Shown one piece after another: positions 11,229 through 19,301 of a stretch of DNA of 64,000 bases. The DNA comes from Leptothrix discophora (lineage in GTDB: Bacteria; Pseudomonadota; Gammaproteobacteria; Burkholderiales; Burkholderiaceae_C). The stretch lies in contig NZ_JAUZEE010000006.1 of the NCBI RefSeq assembly GCF_030705305.1, forward strand, positions 267,878-331,877. Direction: 5' to 3'. The position numbers and the translations under genes were made by a program. The first letter of the stretch is position 1; every line of letters starts with the position of its first letter. Below the pieces are notes generated by a model. That model saw nothing but the letters and a program-made list of their open reading frames with translations, was not told where the DNA came from and searched no databases.

Positions 11229-13229
11229 TCAGGACGCAGCAGCGGGCGTGATCGTCGTCGTGTCCTCCGGCCGAGGGGAAGCCGCCCCGTCGCGGAACAA
11301 CTGGCTGTCGGCACGCAGGCGATGGACGTCACCGATGCGTCGCAACAGGCCGATGCGATCGAGGTATTCGAGGATCTGGATCGCCCGCTTGCGGCCCAGC
11401 GACGTGGCGTCGCGGAACCGGGCGGCCGTGACCTCGCCGTCGTGGGCGTGGGCGACCTCGCGGGCGATGCTGCAGAGTCTCGCCATCGTGGCCGGTGGGT
11501 AGTAGAGGTCTTTCACCACTTGCATCAGTTCGCCGCGCTGCGCGAGCCGGGCCAGCGTGACGCGCATCAGCGGCTCGGATTCCTGCGTGTCGCGCGCCAG
11601 GTCGCGCACCCAGGCGCCCTCGAAACCGGCGGCGGCCAGGCCCGGGCTCACCTTCTGAGCCAGTCGCTCTTCGGTCGCCGACAGCTTGATGCCATGTTCG
11701 GGCAGGTGCACGAAGGCGCCGCGCACGTGCAGGCGCGCATCGGTCTGAAGACGCGCCAGCAGCGCGCGGAAGAGCGGCTCCGGCAGGCGAGGCAGGGCCA
11801 GGCGACGCAGCCGCGCGGCATCCGGGCCCAGTTCTTCCGGGTGACCGGCATGGAAGCGCGCCAGCGCCGCCAGCAGGGCCTCACCGGCCAGGGCGGTCTG
11901 GACCGCGCCGAGTGCCCAGCCGTCGGGCGTGCGCAGCGTGACGGCCTCGTCGAGGCCGCTCAGCAGGCTCGCCAGCGACTGGCCCTGCGCGGCCGCCAGC
12001 CGGGCCAGGTCGACGCCGTGCGGGGCGACGTCGACCAGCGCCGCGACCCGCTCGGGCAGCGTCGGCAAGGCCAGCGCGGACAGCTCGGCCAGGCGCTGCG
12101 GCGTGCGGCGGTAGCGCACGGGGGCATGCGGGTCGAGCACCATGCCGCCGGCCAGCGTTCGGCTGGCCGATGCGTCGCGCAGCACCACGCGGTCACCGTG
12201 CCAGGCGCCGACGGGGCTGCGCAGCACCAGCTGGACGCGGGCGCTCGCGCCGGGCATCAGGCGGTCGCCTTCCTCGTGCCCATCGAGGATCGCGACGGTG
12301 CCGGGCATGTCGATCGCGCCGATGTGCACATGCACCGGCGTGCCGCTGCGCAGCGGCTTGGCCTCGTCGTGCCAGAGCGTCAGGCTCGCGTCGAGGCGAT
12401 CGGTGCTCAGCATGGCGGCCGGCGCGACCAGCCACTGGCCGCGCGCGATCTCGTCCTTGGCCAGGCCAACCAGGCCGATCGCGCAGCGCTGGCCGGTCTC
12501 GGCCTGCTCGACCACGCGGTTCTGTGCATGCAGGCTGCGCACCCGCACGCGCTGACCGCCCGGCACGCGCACCAGCTCGTCGCCGATCTCCACCCGTCCG
12601 GCATGGACCGTGCCGGTGACGACCGTGCCGACGCCGCCGAGCGTGAAGGCCCGGTCGATCGCCAGCCGGAAGGCCCCGTCGCCACGGGCATCGCGGCCGG
12701 CATGGCTTCTGGCCGCTGTCCACAGGCGCTCGCGCAGCTCGGCCAGGCCGGCACCGGTGTGGGCCGAGACCGTCAGCACCGGTGCGCCGGCCAGCGAGCT
12801 GCCTTGCACCAGCGCGGCGGCCTCGGCCTGCACGGCGGCCAGCCGGGCTGCGTCGACCCGGTCGGCCTTGGTGACGACCACCGCGCCCTCGCGCAGGCCC
12901 AGCAGCGACAGCACGGCCAGGTGCTCGCGCGTCTGCGGCATCACGCCGTCGTCGGCGGCGACCAGCAACAGCGCATGGTCGATGCCGGTGGCGCCGGCCA
13001 GCATGGTGTGGACCAGCCGCTCATGGCCGGGCACGTCGATGAAGCCGATCGATGCGGCCGCTTCGGCCTTGGCCGGGTCCGCGCCGGGCAGGTCCAGGAA
13101 GGCGTAGCCCAGCTCGATGCTGATGCCGCGCTTCTTCTCCTCGGGCAGTCGGTCGGTGTCGACGCCGGTCAGCGCTTTCACCAGCGTGGTCTTGCCGTGG
13201 TCGATGTGGCCGGCGGTGCCGACGATCAT
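11229..13229 (-). CDS. selB: Selenocysteine-specific translation elongation factor SelB
   Basis: SelB is the GTPase that brings Sec-tRNA-Sec to UGA codons marked by a SECIS hairpin. The 666-residue product begins [22 protein letters not shown] with the P-loop GHIDHGKTT (residues 7-15). [11 protein letters not shown] (switch I) and [12 protein letters not shown] (G3) follow. EF-Tu-like domains II and III come next, and the C-terminal 280 residues contain the winged-helix repeats that bind the mRNA hairpin (for example [30 protein letters not shown]). The length is close to E. coli SelB (614) with slightly longer linkers. It lies between the transglutaminase gene and selC on the same strand. 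Confidence 0.96.
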   Translation of the reverse strand: MIVGTAGHIDHGKTTLVKALTGVDTDRLPEEKKRGISIELGYAFLDLPGADPAKAEAAASIGFIDVPGHERLVHTMLAGATGIDHALLLVAADDGVMPQTREHLAVLSLLGLREGAVVVTKADRVDAARLAAVQAEAAALVQGSSLAGAPVLTVSAHTGAGLAELRERLWTAARSHAGRDARGDGAFRLAIDRAFTLGGVGTVVTGTVHAGRVEIGDELVRVPGGQRVRVRSLHAQNRVVEQAETGQRCAIGLVGLAKDEIARGQWLVAPAAMLSTDRLDASLTLWHDEAKPLRSGTPVHVHIGAIDMPGTVAILDGHEEGDRLMPGASARVQLVLRSPVGAWHGDRVVLRDASASRTLAGGMVLDPHAPVRYRRTPQRLAELSALALPTLPERVAALVDVAPHGVDLARLAAAQGQSLASLLSGLDEAVTLRTPDGWALGAVQTALAGEALLAALARFHAGHPEELGPDAARLRRLALPRLPEPLFRALLARLQTDARLHVRGAFVHLPEHGIKLSATEERLAQKVSPGLAAAGFEGAWVRDLARDTQESEPLMRVTLARLAQRGELMQVVKDLYYPPATMARLCSIAREVAHAHDGEVTAARFRDATSLGRKRAIQILEYLDRIGLLRRIGDVHRLRADSQLFRDGAASPRPEDTTTITPAAAS

Positions 13230-13284
13230 GGGTGTCTCCGCAGCGGGTTCGGCATGGGCTCAGGCCATGAGCCTGCGCAGTGGC

Positions 13285-14415
13285 TCAGGTCGTGAGCTCG
13301 CGGGCGCTGATGACGTACTTGAAGGTGTCGGGCGCCAGCTCGTCGAAGCGACCGCTGGCGTTCTCGCCGTTCGGGTACATCAGGAAGGACTTGGTGCCGG
13401 TGTCGGCGCTGCCGGGCAGGACCAGGTCGTTGACGGTGTTCCAGCCCACCCAGTTGCCTTCCCAGCCGCCGAACAGGCCCTTCATGACCGGCGCGACGAC
13501 CGGGTGCGCCGGGTCCTTGATCCAGTCGGGCGTCTCCTGGCGCATCACCTTGAGCACGTCGGCCGGGTCCATGGCGACCCAGCCCAGGCCGGCGAGGTGG
13601 ACCTCGGCGCGGCAGTGCTGCGCGCCCTTCAGGTTGGCCGGGTTGCCGCTGAGTTCCTTGTAGCCAAAGGCCGACGGGACCAGGCGCAGGCCGTAGACAT
13701 CGCGGGCCGGCACGCCGACCGCGCGGCACAGGCCGACGAAGACGGCGTTCAGGTCGGCGCACTTGCCGCCCAGGTTGCCGGTCTCCAGCATGGTCTTGAT
13801 GTCGCCGGTGCCGCAGCCGCGGGTCTTGGGCTCGCGGTAGGCGTGGGCCACGACCCAGCCGTAGAGGGCGCGGACCTTGTCCAGATCGGTCTTCGCGCCA
13901 CGGGTCGCTTCCAGCGCGGTCTTGCGCACGATGCCGTCCAGCGGCTTCAGTTCGGTGGGCTGCAGGTTGGCCTTGAGCACGGCCGGGTCCTCGGCGACGG
14001 TGCCGCGGCCATTCCAGTCGACGGCGCGGTTGCGGGTGCGCAGCGTGCTCGTCAGCGTCACGGTCGGCTGGGTCGTCTCGGGCGCGAAGGCCGCGTGCAG
14101 CATCCGCACGCCATGTTTCGGATCGCGCGTCAGGCCGATGGTGCGGGCGTTGCCGGTCCAGCTGTTGTCGACCGACCGCTGGTAGTCGGATTCGATGTCG
14201 GGCACCGGCAGCCAGAGCTGGGTCGCGCCCTGCACGTCGGCGATCTGGACGGTGGTCGTGACCTCGAAGGTGCGCCAGCCACCGACCTGCGGCTCGAAGC
14301 GGCGCTCGGCCGGTGCGGCGGTCTGGGCGCGGGTCAGGCCGGGCACCAGCAGCGGGGCGGCGAGGGCAGCGGTGGAGGCCAGCAGGCTGCGGCGGTCGAG
14401 TCGGATGTTCTTCAT
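13285..14415 (-). CDS. Exported transglutaminase-like cysteine protease domain protein
   Basis: This 376-residue protein has an N-terminal export signal ([31 protein letters not shown]) with a twin-arginine-like RRSLL. A transglutaminase-like core is in the C-terminal half: [29 protein letters not shown] carries the catalytic Cys, and [21 protein letters not shown] carries the His and Asp. The N-terminal half resembles the beta-sandwich that precedes such domains in bacterial transglutaminase-like proteins. It is probably a periplasmic protease or crosslinking enzyme of unknown substrate. It lies between tlpA-like and selB genes in the selenium operon, an odd place for it; no direct selenium role is known to me. 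Confidence 0.82.
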   Translation of the reverse strand: MKNIRLDRRSLLASTAALAAPLLVPGLTRAQTAAPAERRFEPQVGGWRTFEVTTTVQIADVQGATQLWLPVPDIESDYQRSVDNSWTGNARTIGLTRDPKHGVRMLHAAFAPETTQPTVTLTSTLRTRNRAVDWNGRGTVAEDPAVLKANLQPTELKPLDGIVRKTALEATRGAKTDLDKVRALYGWVVAHAYREPKTRGCGTGDIKTMLETGNLGGKCADLNAVFVGLCRAVGVPARDVYGLRLVPSAFGYKELSGNPANLKGAQHCRAEVHLAGLGWVAMDPADVLKVMRQETPDWIKDPAHPVVAPVMKGLFGGWEGNWVGWNTVNDLVLPGSADTGTKSFLMYPNGENASGRFDELAPDTFKYVISARELTT

Positions 14416-14463
14416 GGTGCGGGTTCCAGGAGACGTTGACGTTTCGGGGGAGAGGGTTCGAGG

Positions 14464-14488
14464 CGTGGGCGTGGGCGTGGGCGTGGGG
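14464..14488. repeat. Tandem hexamer repeat GTGGGC
   Basis: Almost four head-to-tail copies of GTGGGC fill part of the 81-base gap between the thioredoxin-like gene and the transglutaminase gene. Such a tract is prone to slippage and could change the spacing in front of the transglutaminase start. Confidence 0.7.
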
Positions 14489-14496
14489 GCGAAGGC

Positions 14497-15108
14497 TCAG
14501 ACCAGCTCGCGCATCCAGCGGCGGGCGGCCGGACCGGCCCAGTCGAGTTCGCCGATGACGCTGAAGGCGGCCCGGCCCTTGCGATCGACCACGACGGTGG
14601 TCGGGAACACACGGGCGCCCCAGGCCCGCGAGGCGGCGCCGTCGCGGTCGCGCAGCACCGGCAGGCTCAGCGGTTCGGCGGCGAGGTAGCGGCGCACGGC
14701 GGCGTCGGTCTCGCGGTGGTTGACGGTGACGACCTGCACGCGGTCGTCCAGGTGGCGCTGCGCCAGCAGCTCCAGCGACGGCAGTTCGGTGCGACAGGGC
14801 TCGCACCAGCTGGCCCAGAAGTTGATGACGACGACCTGGCCGCGGGCATCTGCCAGACGCCAGGCCGGGCCGTCCCAGGTCGGCAGTTCGAGCGCCGGCG
14901 TGGCTTGACCGCGTGGCCACGCGGTGCGCTGGGCGCCGGGGGGATCGCCGTTGGCGAGGCAGGCGGCCGGCGCGGCGCTGAGGCTGGCGGCCAGTCCGGT
15001 GGTCGATGTCAGCAGCGAGAGCCCCTGTCGCAACGCCTGGCGCCGGGCGGGCGAGGGCGGTGCACCGGCTCCCGCCGGACCGGCGAGGAACGGATGATCA
15101 GGCGTCAT
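14497..15108 (-). CDS. TlpA-family thiol-disulfide oxidoreductase, exported
   Basis: This 203-residue protein has an N-terminal signal with a twin-arginine-like pair (ARRQALRQGLSLLTSTTGLAA) and a thioredoxin-fold domain of the TlpA/ResA type. The redox motif is WASWCEPCRTELPSL with C102 and C105. The cis-proline segment is in GARVFPTTVVVDRKGRA. It probably acts in the periplasm, reducing or shuffling disulfides, perhaps in cytochrome maturation. It starts 27 bases beyond the selA stop, which makes co-transcription with the formate dehydrogenase/selenium genes very likely. The target is not evident. Confidence 0.87.
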   Translation of the reverse strand: MTPDHPFLAGPAGAGAPPSPARRQALRQGLSLLTSTTGLAASLSAAPAACLANGDPPGAQRTAWPRGQATPALELPTWDGPAWRLADARGQVVVINFWASWCEPCRTELPSLELLAQRHLDDRVQVVTVNHRETDAAVRRYLAAEPLSLPVLRDRDGAASRAWGARVFPTTVVVDRKGRAAFSVIGELDWAGPAARRWMRELV

Positions 15109-15135
15109 GGTCGTGGTTCGTTGGCAGACGTCGGG

Positions 15136-16614
15136 TCAGGCCAGCCGATCGGCCAGCAGCGGCAGCTGGGCTGCCAGGAGGGCGTGATTCTCGACGCAAC
15201 GCAGGTCGAGGATCAGCCGGTCGTCCGTGATGCGGCCGATAACAGGGCGCGGCAGGCTGCGCAGCGCGCTGGCCAAGTCGTCCAGCGCGCGGCCGGCGCC
15301 CTTTTTCTGTGTCGGCGTGATCGCCAGGCCGGCCGAGGGCAGGCGGTCGACCGGGAGCGAGCCCGAGCCGATCTGGCCGAGCAGGTCATCGACCACGGCG
15401 ACGTCGACGCGCGGCGCAAGCGCCTGTGTGAACGGCGCGTGCAGCGCTTGCGCGGTCGCCAGGATGTCGGCCAGCGGGCGCGTCAGCAGCCGCAGCGTGG
15501 GCAGGTCGCGGCGGAGGCGTTCCGGGCGCAGGTAGAGCCGCAGCGTGGCCTCCAGCGCGGCCAGTGGCAGCTTGCTGACGCGCAGCGCGCGCTTCATCGG
15601 GTGCTTGCGGATGCGCTCGATCTCGGCACGGCGGCCGACGATCAGGCCGGCCTGCGGGCCGCCCAGCAGCTTGTCGCCGCTGAAGGTGACGACCTGGCAG
15701 CCGGCGGCCAGCTGTTCCTGCGGCATGGGCTCGCGCGGCAGGCCATGGGCCGACAGGTCGATCAGCGAGCCGGCCCCAAGGTCGCTGACCAGCGGCAGGC
15801 CATGGCGCTGCGCGATGCCGGCCAGCGTGGCCTCGTCGACGCTGGCGGTGAACCCCTGCACCACATAGTTGCTGGTGTGGATCTTCATCAGCAGCGCGGT
15901 GCGCTCGCCGATGGCCTGTTCGTAGTCGCGCGGGTGGGTGCGGTTGGTGGTGCCGACCTCGACCAGTCGGACGCCTGCCGCGGTCATGACATCGGGGATG
16001 CGGAACGCGCCGCCGATCTCGACCAGTTCGCCGCGCGAGACGATCACCTCGCGGTCACGCGCCAGTGCGGCCAGCGTCAGCAGCACGGCCGCCGCGTTGT
16101 TGTTGACAACGGTGGCCGCCTCGGCGCCGGTGAGCTGGCACAGCAGGTCCTCGACCAGACTGTCGCGATCGCCGCGGCCTCCGCTGGCCAGGTTGTATTC
16201 GAGGTTGTTCGGGCTGGCCATCAGCGCCAGCACCTGCTGCAGGGCCGCGTCGGCCAGCAGTGCGCGGCCGAGGTTGGTGTGGATGACGGTGCCCGTGCAG
16301 TTGAAGACGGCACGCATCGCGGGCGCGAGCGCCGCGTCGACGCGCTGGCCCAGCGCATGGCCCAGGGCGGCCGGTGCGACGGCCTCGCGTGCCAGCGTGC
16401 CGGCCAGCGCCTGCACGCGCAGGCTGTCCAGCAGCGACCGGGCGTGGCCGGCGACCAGCGTGTGGCCATGCTCGGCCACCAGCGCCGCGACCTCTGGCTG
16501 GCGCAGCAAGCGATCGACGGCGGGAAGGTCCTTGGGGCCGGCCGGCTCGGAGGGTGAGCCTGTCTCGCCGGGGGCCTTGGAACCGTGAACCACGGATTCG
16601 TCGGGCCGCGCCAT
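15136..16614 (-). CDS. selA: L-seryl-tRNA(Sec) selenium transferase
   Basis: SelA is the pyridoxal-phosphate enzyme that converts Ser-tRNA-Sec to Sec-tRNA-Sec using selenophosphate. The product is 492 residues, slightly longer than E. coli SelA (463). The ATG at 16614 was chosen because it overlaps the fdhE stop by one base (TGATG) and precedes the usual N-terminal helix bundle. Key segments are VFNCTGTVIHTNLGRALLAD, NLEYNLASGGRGDRDS, EAATVVNNNAAAVLL and the cofactor lysine K315 in TFSGDKLLGGPQAGLIVGR. It follows fdhE and precedes the TlpA-like gene. Confidence 0.96.
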   Translation of the reverse strand: MARPDESVVHGSKAPGETGSPSEPAGPKDLPAVDRLLRQPEVAALVAEHGHTLVAGHARSLLDSLRVQALAGTLAREAVAPAALGHALGQRVDAALAPAMRAVFNCTGTVIHTNLGRALLADAALQQVLALMASPNNLEYNLASGGRGDRDSLVEDLLCQLTGAEAATVVNNNAAAVLLTLAALARDREVIVSRGELVEIGGAFRIPDVMTAAGVRLVEVGTTNRTHPRDYEQAIGERTALLMKIHTSNYVVQGFTASVDEATLAGIAQRHGLPLVSDLGAGSLIDLSAHGLPREPMPQEQLAAGCQVVTFSGDKLLGGPQAGLIVGRRAEIERIRKHPMKRALRVSKLPLAALEATLRLYLRPERLRRDLPTLRLLTRPLADILATAQALHAPFTQALAPRVDVAVVDDLLGQIGSGSLPVDRLPSAGLAITPTQKKGAGRALDDLASALRSLPRPVIGRITDDRLILDLRCVENHALLAAQLPLLADRLA

Positions 16615-17699
16615 CACGCGCCTCCGGGATCGGGTGGCGCGCTGCCGGGGTCGGCGCCGGACGTGCCCTGCTCGTCCTGGGCATCCGGATCGCCGAACAG
16701 CAGCATCAGGTTCAGGCCGTGGCGCTGCAGGCCGGTCTCGGCAACCAGCAGGTCCAGCGTGATCGAGGCGAGGTCGTCGGCCACCGCGTCGATACCGGGA
16801 TCGCGGTCGGTGTGCAGGATCTTCAGGTAGTGGCCGCAGTCGTCGCAGGTCTCGGCCTGGACCGCCGCCTGGGCGGCGCGGGCCGAGCGCGCGGCGTTCT
16901 CGTCCTCGTCGAGGCCGTCGGCCAGCTCGGCGGTGTCGAGTGACTGGAAGGCGATGGCCTTGCCGCTGCCGCAGTGCGCGCACTGGATGCGCACGCGGTG
17001 CCATTCGGTGTTGCACAGGCCGCAATGCAGGTAGCGCTGGCCGAGCGATTCGCCCTCGCTTCGGGTGACGCTGGCCACCGGACGGCTGCCGCAGCAGGGG
17101 CAGACGCCGCTGGCATGGTCATCCGGACGACCGAAGGGCTGTCCGCCGCCGATGTGGGCACGCTGCACCGACAGCACGAGGTGGGTCCAGTAGACCTGGA
17201 GGGCGGCGGCGATCAGCGGCGCGGTGCCGAGGTCCAGCCCCCGCATCAGGCCGGTCAGCAGGCGGTCGGCCTGGTGTTCGAGGTGGTCGTTGCTGGCCTG
17301 CAGAAGGCCGTCGATCAGGGCGGCGACCGGCGCAGGGGCCTGAGGTCGCAGCGTGCCGCAGATCTGACGCAGCGCGGCCTGCCAGGCGGGGTCGCGTGGC
17401 CAGTCCAGCGTGGACAGCGGGGGCTCGCCGCGCTGCGCGGCGCGGTCGAGCGCGGCGGCGTCGGGCAGGGGCACGCCGCTGGGGAAGTCCTGCAGCGCCT
17501 GGTGCTGGGCCAGGGCAAGGTCGGCCATGAAGCCGAGGAAGTCGCCCATCGCGTGGCCGCGCGCGAGCTGGCGCAGGCGCATCGCGCGCTCGGCGAACAG
17601 CGTCTCGCGCTGCGGCCAGCGGAAGTAGGGCGTCTCGCCGGCAGGACGCGAGGCGATCTCTTCCGGGGTCATCACGCGGACCGTGGCGGTCGCTGTCAT
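16614..17699 (-). CDS. fdhE: Formate dehydrogenase accessory protein FdhE
   Basis: FdhE is a cytoplasmic rubredoxin-like protein required to assemble respiratory formate dehydrogenases before Tat export. The product is 361 residues, longer than E. coli FdhE (309). Its C-terminal half holds the expected cysteine pairs: CPCCGSRPV, LHCGLCNTEWH, CAHCGSGKAI and CDDCGHYLKI. The N-terminal half is helical. The last 30 residues, after LMLLFGDPD, are a Gly/Asp/Pro-rich tail not usual in the family. It lies downstream of fdhI after a 115-base gap that holds two hairpins, and overlaps selA by one base. Confidence 0.94.
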   Translation of the reverse strand: MTATATVRVMTPEEIASRPAGETPYFRWPQRETLFAERAMRLRQLARGHAMGDFLGFMADLALAQHQALQDFPSGVPLPDAAALDRAAQRGEPPLSTLDWPRDPAWQAALRQICGTLRPQAPAPVAALIDGLLQASNDHLEHQADRLLTGLMRGLDLGTAPLIAAALQVYWTHLVLSVQRAHIGGGQPFGRPDDHASGVCPCCGSRPVASVTRSEGESLGQRYLHCGLCNTEWHRVRIQCAHCGSGKAIAFQSLDTAELADGLDEDENAARSARAAQAAVQAETCDDCGHYLKILHTDRDPGIDAVADDLASITLDLLVAETGLQRHGLNLMLLFGDPDAQDEQGTSGADPGSAPPDPGGA

Positions 17700-17738
17700 C
17701 GGGCGGGTTCCTTGGTGTGACGGGCGGGAGGGAAGAGG

Positions 17739-17793
17739 GATCGCATCAGCGATCGGGCCGGGATTCTGTCTGCGACGCGACGATCCCGGCCCG
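17739..17793. promoter_or_regulatory. Two adjoining perfect hairpins between fdhI and fdhE
   Basis: In the fdhI-fdhE gap, GATCGC and GCGATC (17739-17754) pair around a four-base loop. Immediately next to it CGGGCCGGGAT (17754-17764) and ATCCCGGCCCG (17783-17793) form a perfect 11-bp stem with an 18-base loop. On the mRNA these would lie between the coding regions; neither is followed by a T run, so processing, stabilisation of the upstream fdhGHI message, or partial attenuation are more likely than full termination. Confidence 0.6.
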
Positions 17794-17814
17794 GGTGGAA
17801 AGACCGATGGCGCG

Positions 17815-18435
17815 TCAACGGCGACGCGTCATCTCCTCATGCCAGAGCGGATGGTTCAGCCGCGCCCAGTTCTCGGACACCGTGCCGCGCGTCATCGCCC
17901 GGACCGTGCCCTTGACCCAGATCGCCGCATAGACATGCACGATCACCGACAGCACCAGCACCACCGCCGAGACCGAGTGCAGCAGCACGGCGATGCGCAG
18001 CACGTTGATCGGGAACAGCGGCGCGAACCACGGGCGCCAGAACATGATGCCGGTGACCACCAGCACGGCCAGGCTGATCGACATGGCCCAGAACACCCGC
18101 TTCTGGCCGGCGTTGTACTTGCCGACCGGCGGCAGGTTGGCCTTGTTGCCACGCAGCATCTCGCCCATGTGCTTGGACCACTCCTTGTCGGCCGGCGTCA
18201 TCACGTTCTCCTTCCACAGCCGCAGGAAGAGGCCCAGGAAGGCCACGACCATCAGCAAGCCCATGAAGGGATGCAGGATGCGTGTCCACGGGCCGCCGCC
18301 GAACAGGTTGGAGAAGAAGAACAGGCTCGGGTGGAAGAAGGCCAGGCCCGACAGGCCGGCCAGCACGAACATCAGGGCGATGAACCAGTGGTTCATGCGC
18401 TCCGAGTCGCCATAGCGCTGGATCAGCTTGCTCAT
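17815..18435 (-). CDS. fdhI: Formate dehydrogenase gamma subunit, cytochrome b556
   Basis: This 206-residue membrane subunit anchors the formate dehydrogenase and passes electrons from the iron-sulfur subunit to quinone through b haems. Four hydrophobic segments can be seen, for example [58 protein letters not shown] and [18 protein letters not shown]. Histidines in MNHW, LHPF, LLHS and IVHVY are placed like the haem ligands of FdnI/FdoI. It overlaps fdhH by four bases (ATGA). The C-terminus ([13 protein letters not shown]) is typical of the family. Confidence 0.93.
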   Translation of the reverse strand: MSKLIQRYGDSERMNHWFIALMFVLAGLSGLAFFHPSLFFFSNLFGGGPWTRILHPFMGLLMVVAFLGLFLRLWKENVMTPADKEWSKHMGEMLRGNKANLPPVGKYNAGQKRVFWAMSISLAVLVVTGIMFWRPWFAPLFPINVLRIAVLLHSVSAVVLVLSVIVHVYAAIWVKGTVRAMTRGTVSENWARLNHPLWHEEMTRRR

Positions 18436-19298
18436 GACTTTTCCTCCTCCGACTCGACCGGGCCGACCTTCATGTAGTGGAAGAAGCCGGCCACCACCGC
18501 GCCGACCATGCCGGCCACCGCGAGCGGCTTGGCGATGCCCTTCCAGACCGACACCATCGGGTTGATCGACGGATTGGCGGGCAGGTCCTCCAGCTCGGGC
18601 TTGTCGGCATGCTTGAGCACGTACATGACGTGCGTGCCGCCGACGCCCTGCGGGTTGTAGAGGCCCGCGTTCTGGAAGCCGCGATCCTTCAGCTCACCCG
18701 CGCGCTTCTCGCCATACGCCACCATGTCTTCCTTGGTGCCGAAGCCGATCGCGCCGGTCGGGCAGGTCTTGACGCAGGCCGGCTCCAGGCCCACGCCGAC
18801 ACGGTCCGAGCACAGCGTGCACTTGTAGGCCTTGTTGTCGGCCGCGCTGATGCGCGGCACGTCGAACGGGCAGCCCTTGATGCAGTAGCCGCAGCCGATG
18901 CAGTTCTCGCTGATGAAGTCGACGATGCCGTTGCTGTACTTGACGATCGCGCCGGGTGAAGGACAGGCCTTCAGGCACCCCGGGTCCTCGCAGTGCATGC
19001 AGCCGTCCTTGCGGATCAGCCACTCGAGGCTGCCGTTCTCGGGCTCGACCTCGAAGAACTTCATCACCGTCCAGCTGCTGGCGGTCAGGTCGCTGGGGTT
19101 GTCGTACACGCCGATGTTGGTGCCCACCTCGTCGCGCAGGTCATTCCAGTTCATGCAAGCCACCTGGCAGGCCTTGCAGCCGATGCACTTGGACTCGTCG
19201 ATGAGCTTGGCGACCTGCGGCGCGTTGGTTCGCACCTGGGGCGTCGGGGACGTCGTGGCTGAGCGTGCAACCACGTCTTGCGATTGGAGGCTGGCCAC
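18432..19298 (-). CDS. fdhH: Formate dehydrogenase beta subunit, 4Fe-4S ferredoxin type
   Basis: This 288-residue subunit carries electrons from the molybdenum subunit to the cytochrome b subunit through four 4Fe-4S clusters. The cysteine groups are [54 protein letters not shown] and [26 protein letters not shown] single membrane helix near the C-terminus ([18 protein letters not shown]) anchors it. The start is GTG, three bases after the fdhG stop. The N-terminus is longer than usual by a Ser/Thr-rich stretch. It is the FdnH/FdoH type of a respiratory formate dehydrogenase. Confidence 0.95.
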   Translation of the reverse strand: MASLQSQDVVARSATTSPTPQVRTNAPQVAKLIDESKCIGCKACQVACMNWNDLRDEVGTNIGVYDNPSDLTASSWTVMKFFEVEPENGSLEWLIRKDGCMHCEDPGCLKACPSPGAIVKYSNGIVDFISENCIGCGYCIKGCPFDVPRISAADNKAYKCTLCSDRVGVGLEPACVKTCPTGAIGFGTKEDMVAYGEKRAGELKDRGFQNAGLYNPQGVGGTHVMYVLKHADKPELEDLPANPSINPMVSVWKGIAKPLAVAGMVGAVVAGFFHYMKVGPVESEEEKS

Positions 19299-19301
19299 TT
19301 G

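Noticed and set aside
12600..12730. Frameshift in selB domain II
   Set aside because: The reading frame is continuous and conserved throughout; alternative frames here are only GC-rich shadows.
11322..13295. 657-codon open frame opposite selB
   Set aside because: Mirror of selB codons; no domain signatures.
14716..16557. 613-codon open frame opposite tlpA-like and selA
   Set aside because: Crosses two real genes on the other strand and has no recognisable motif.
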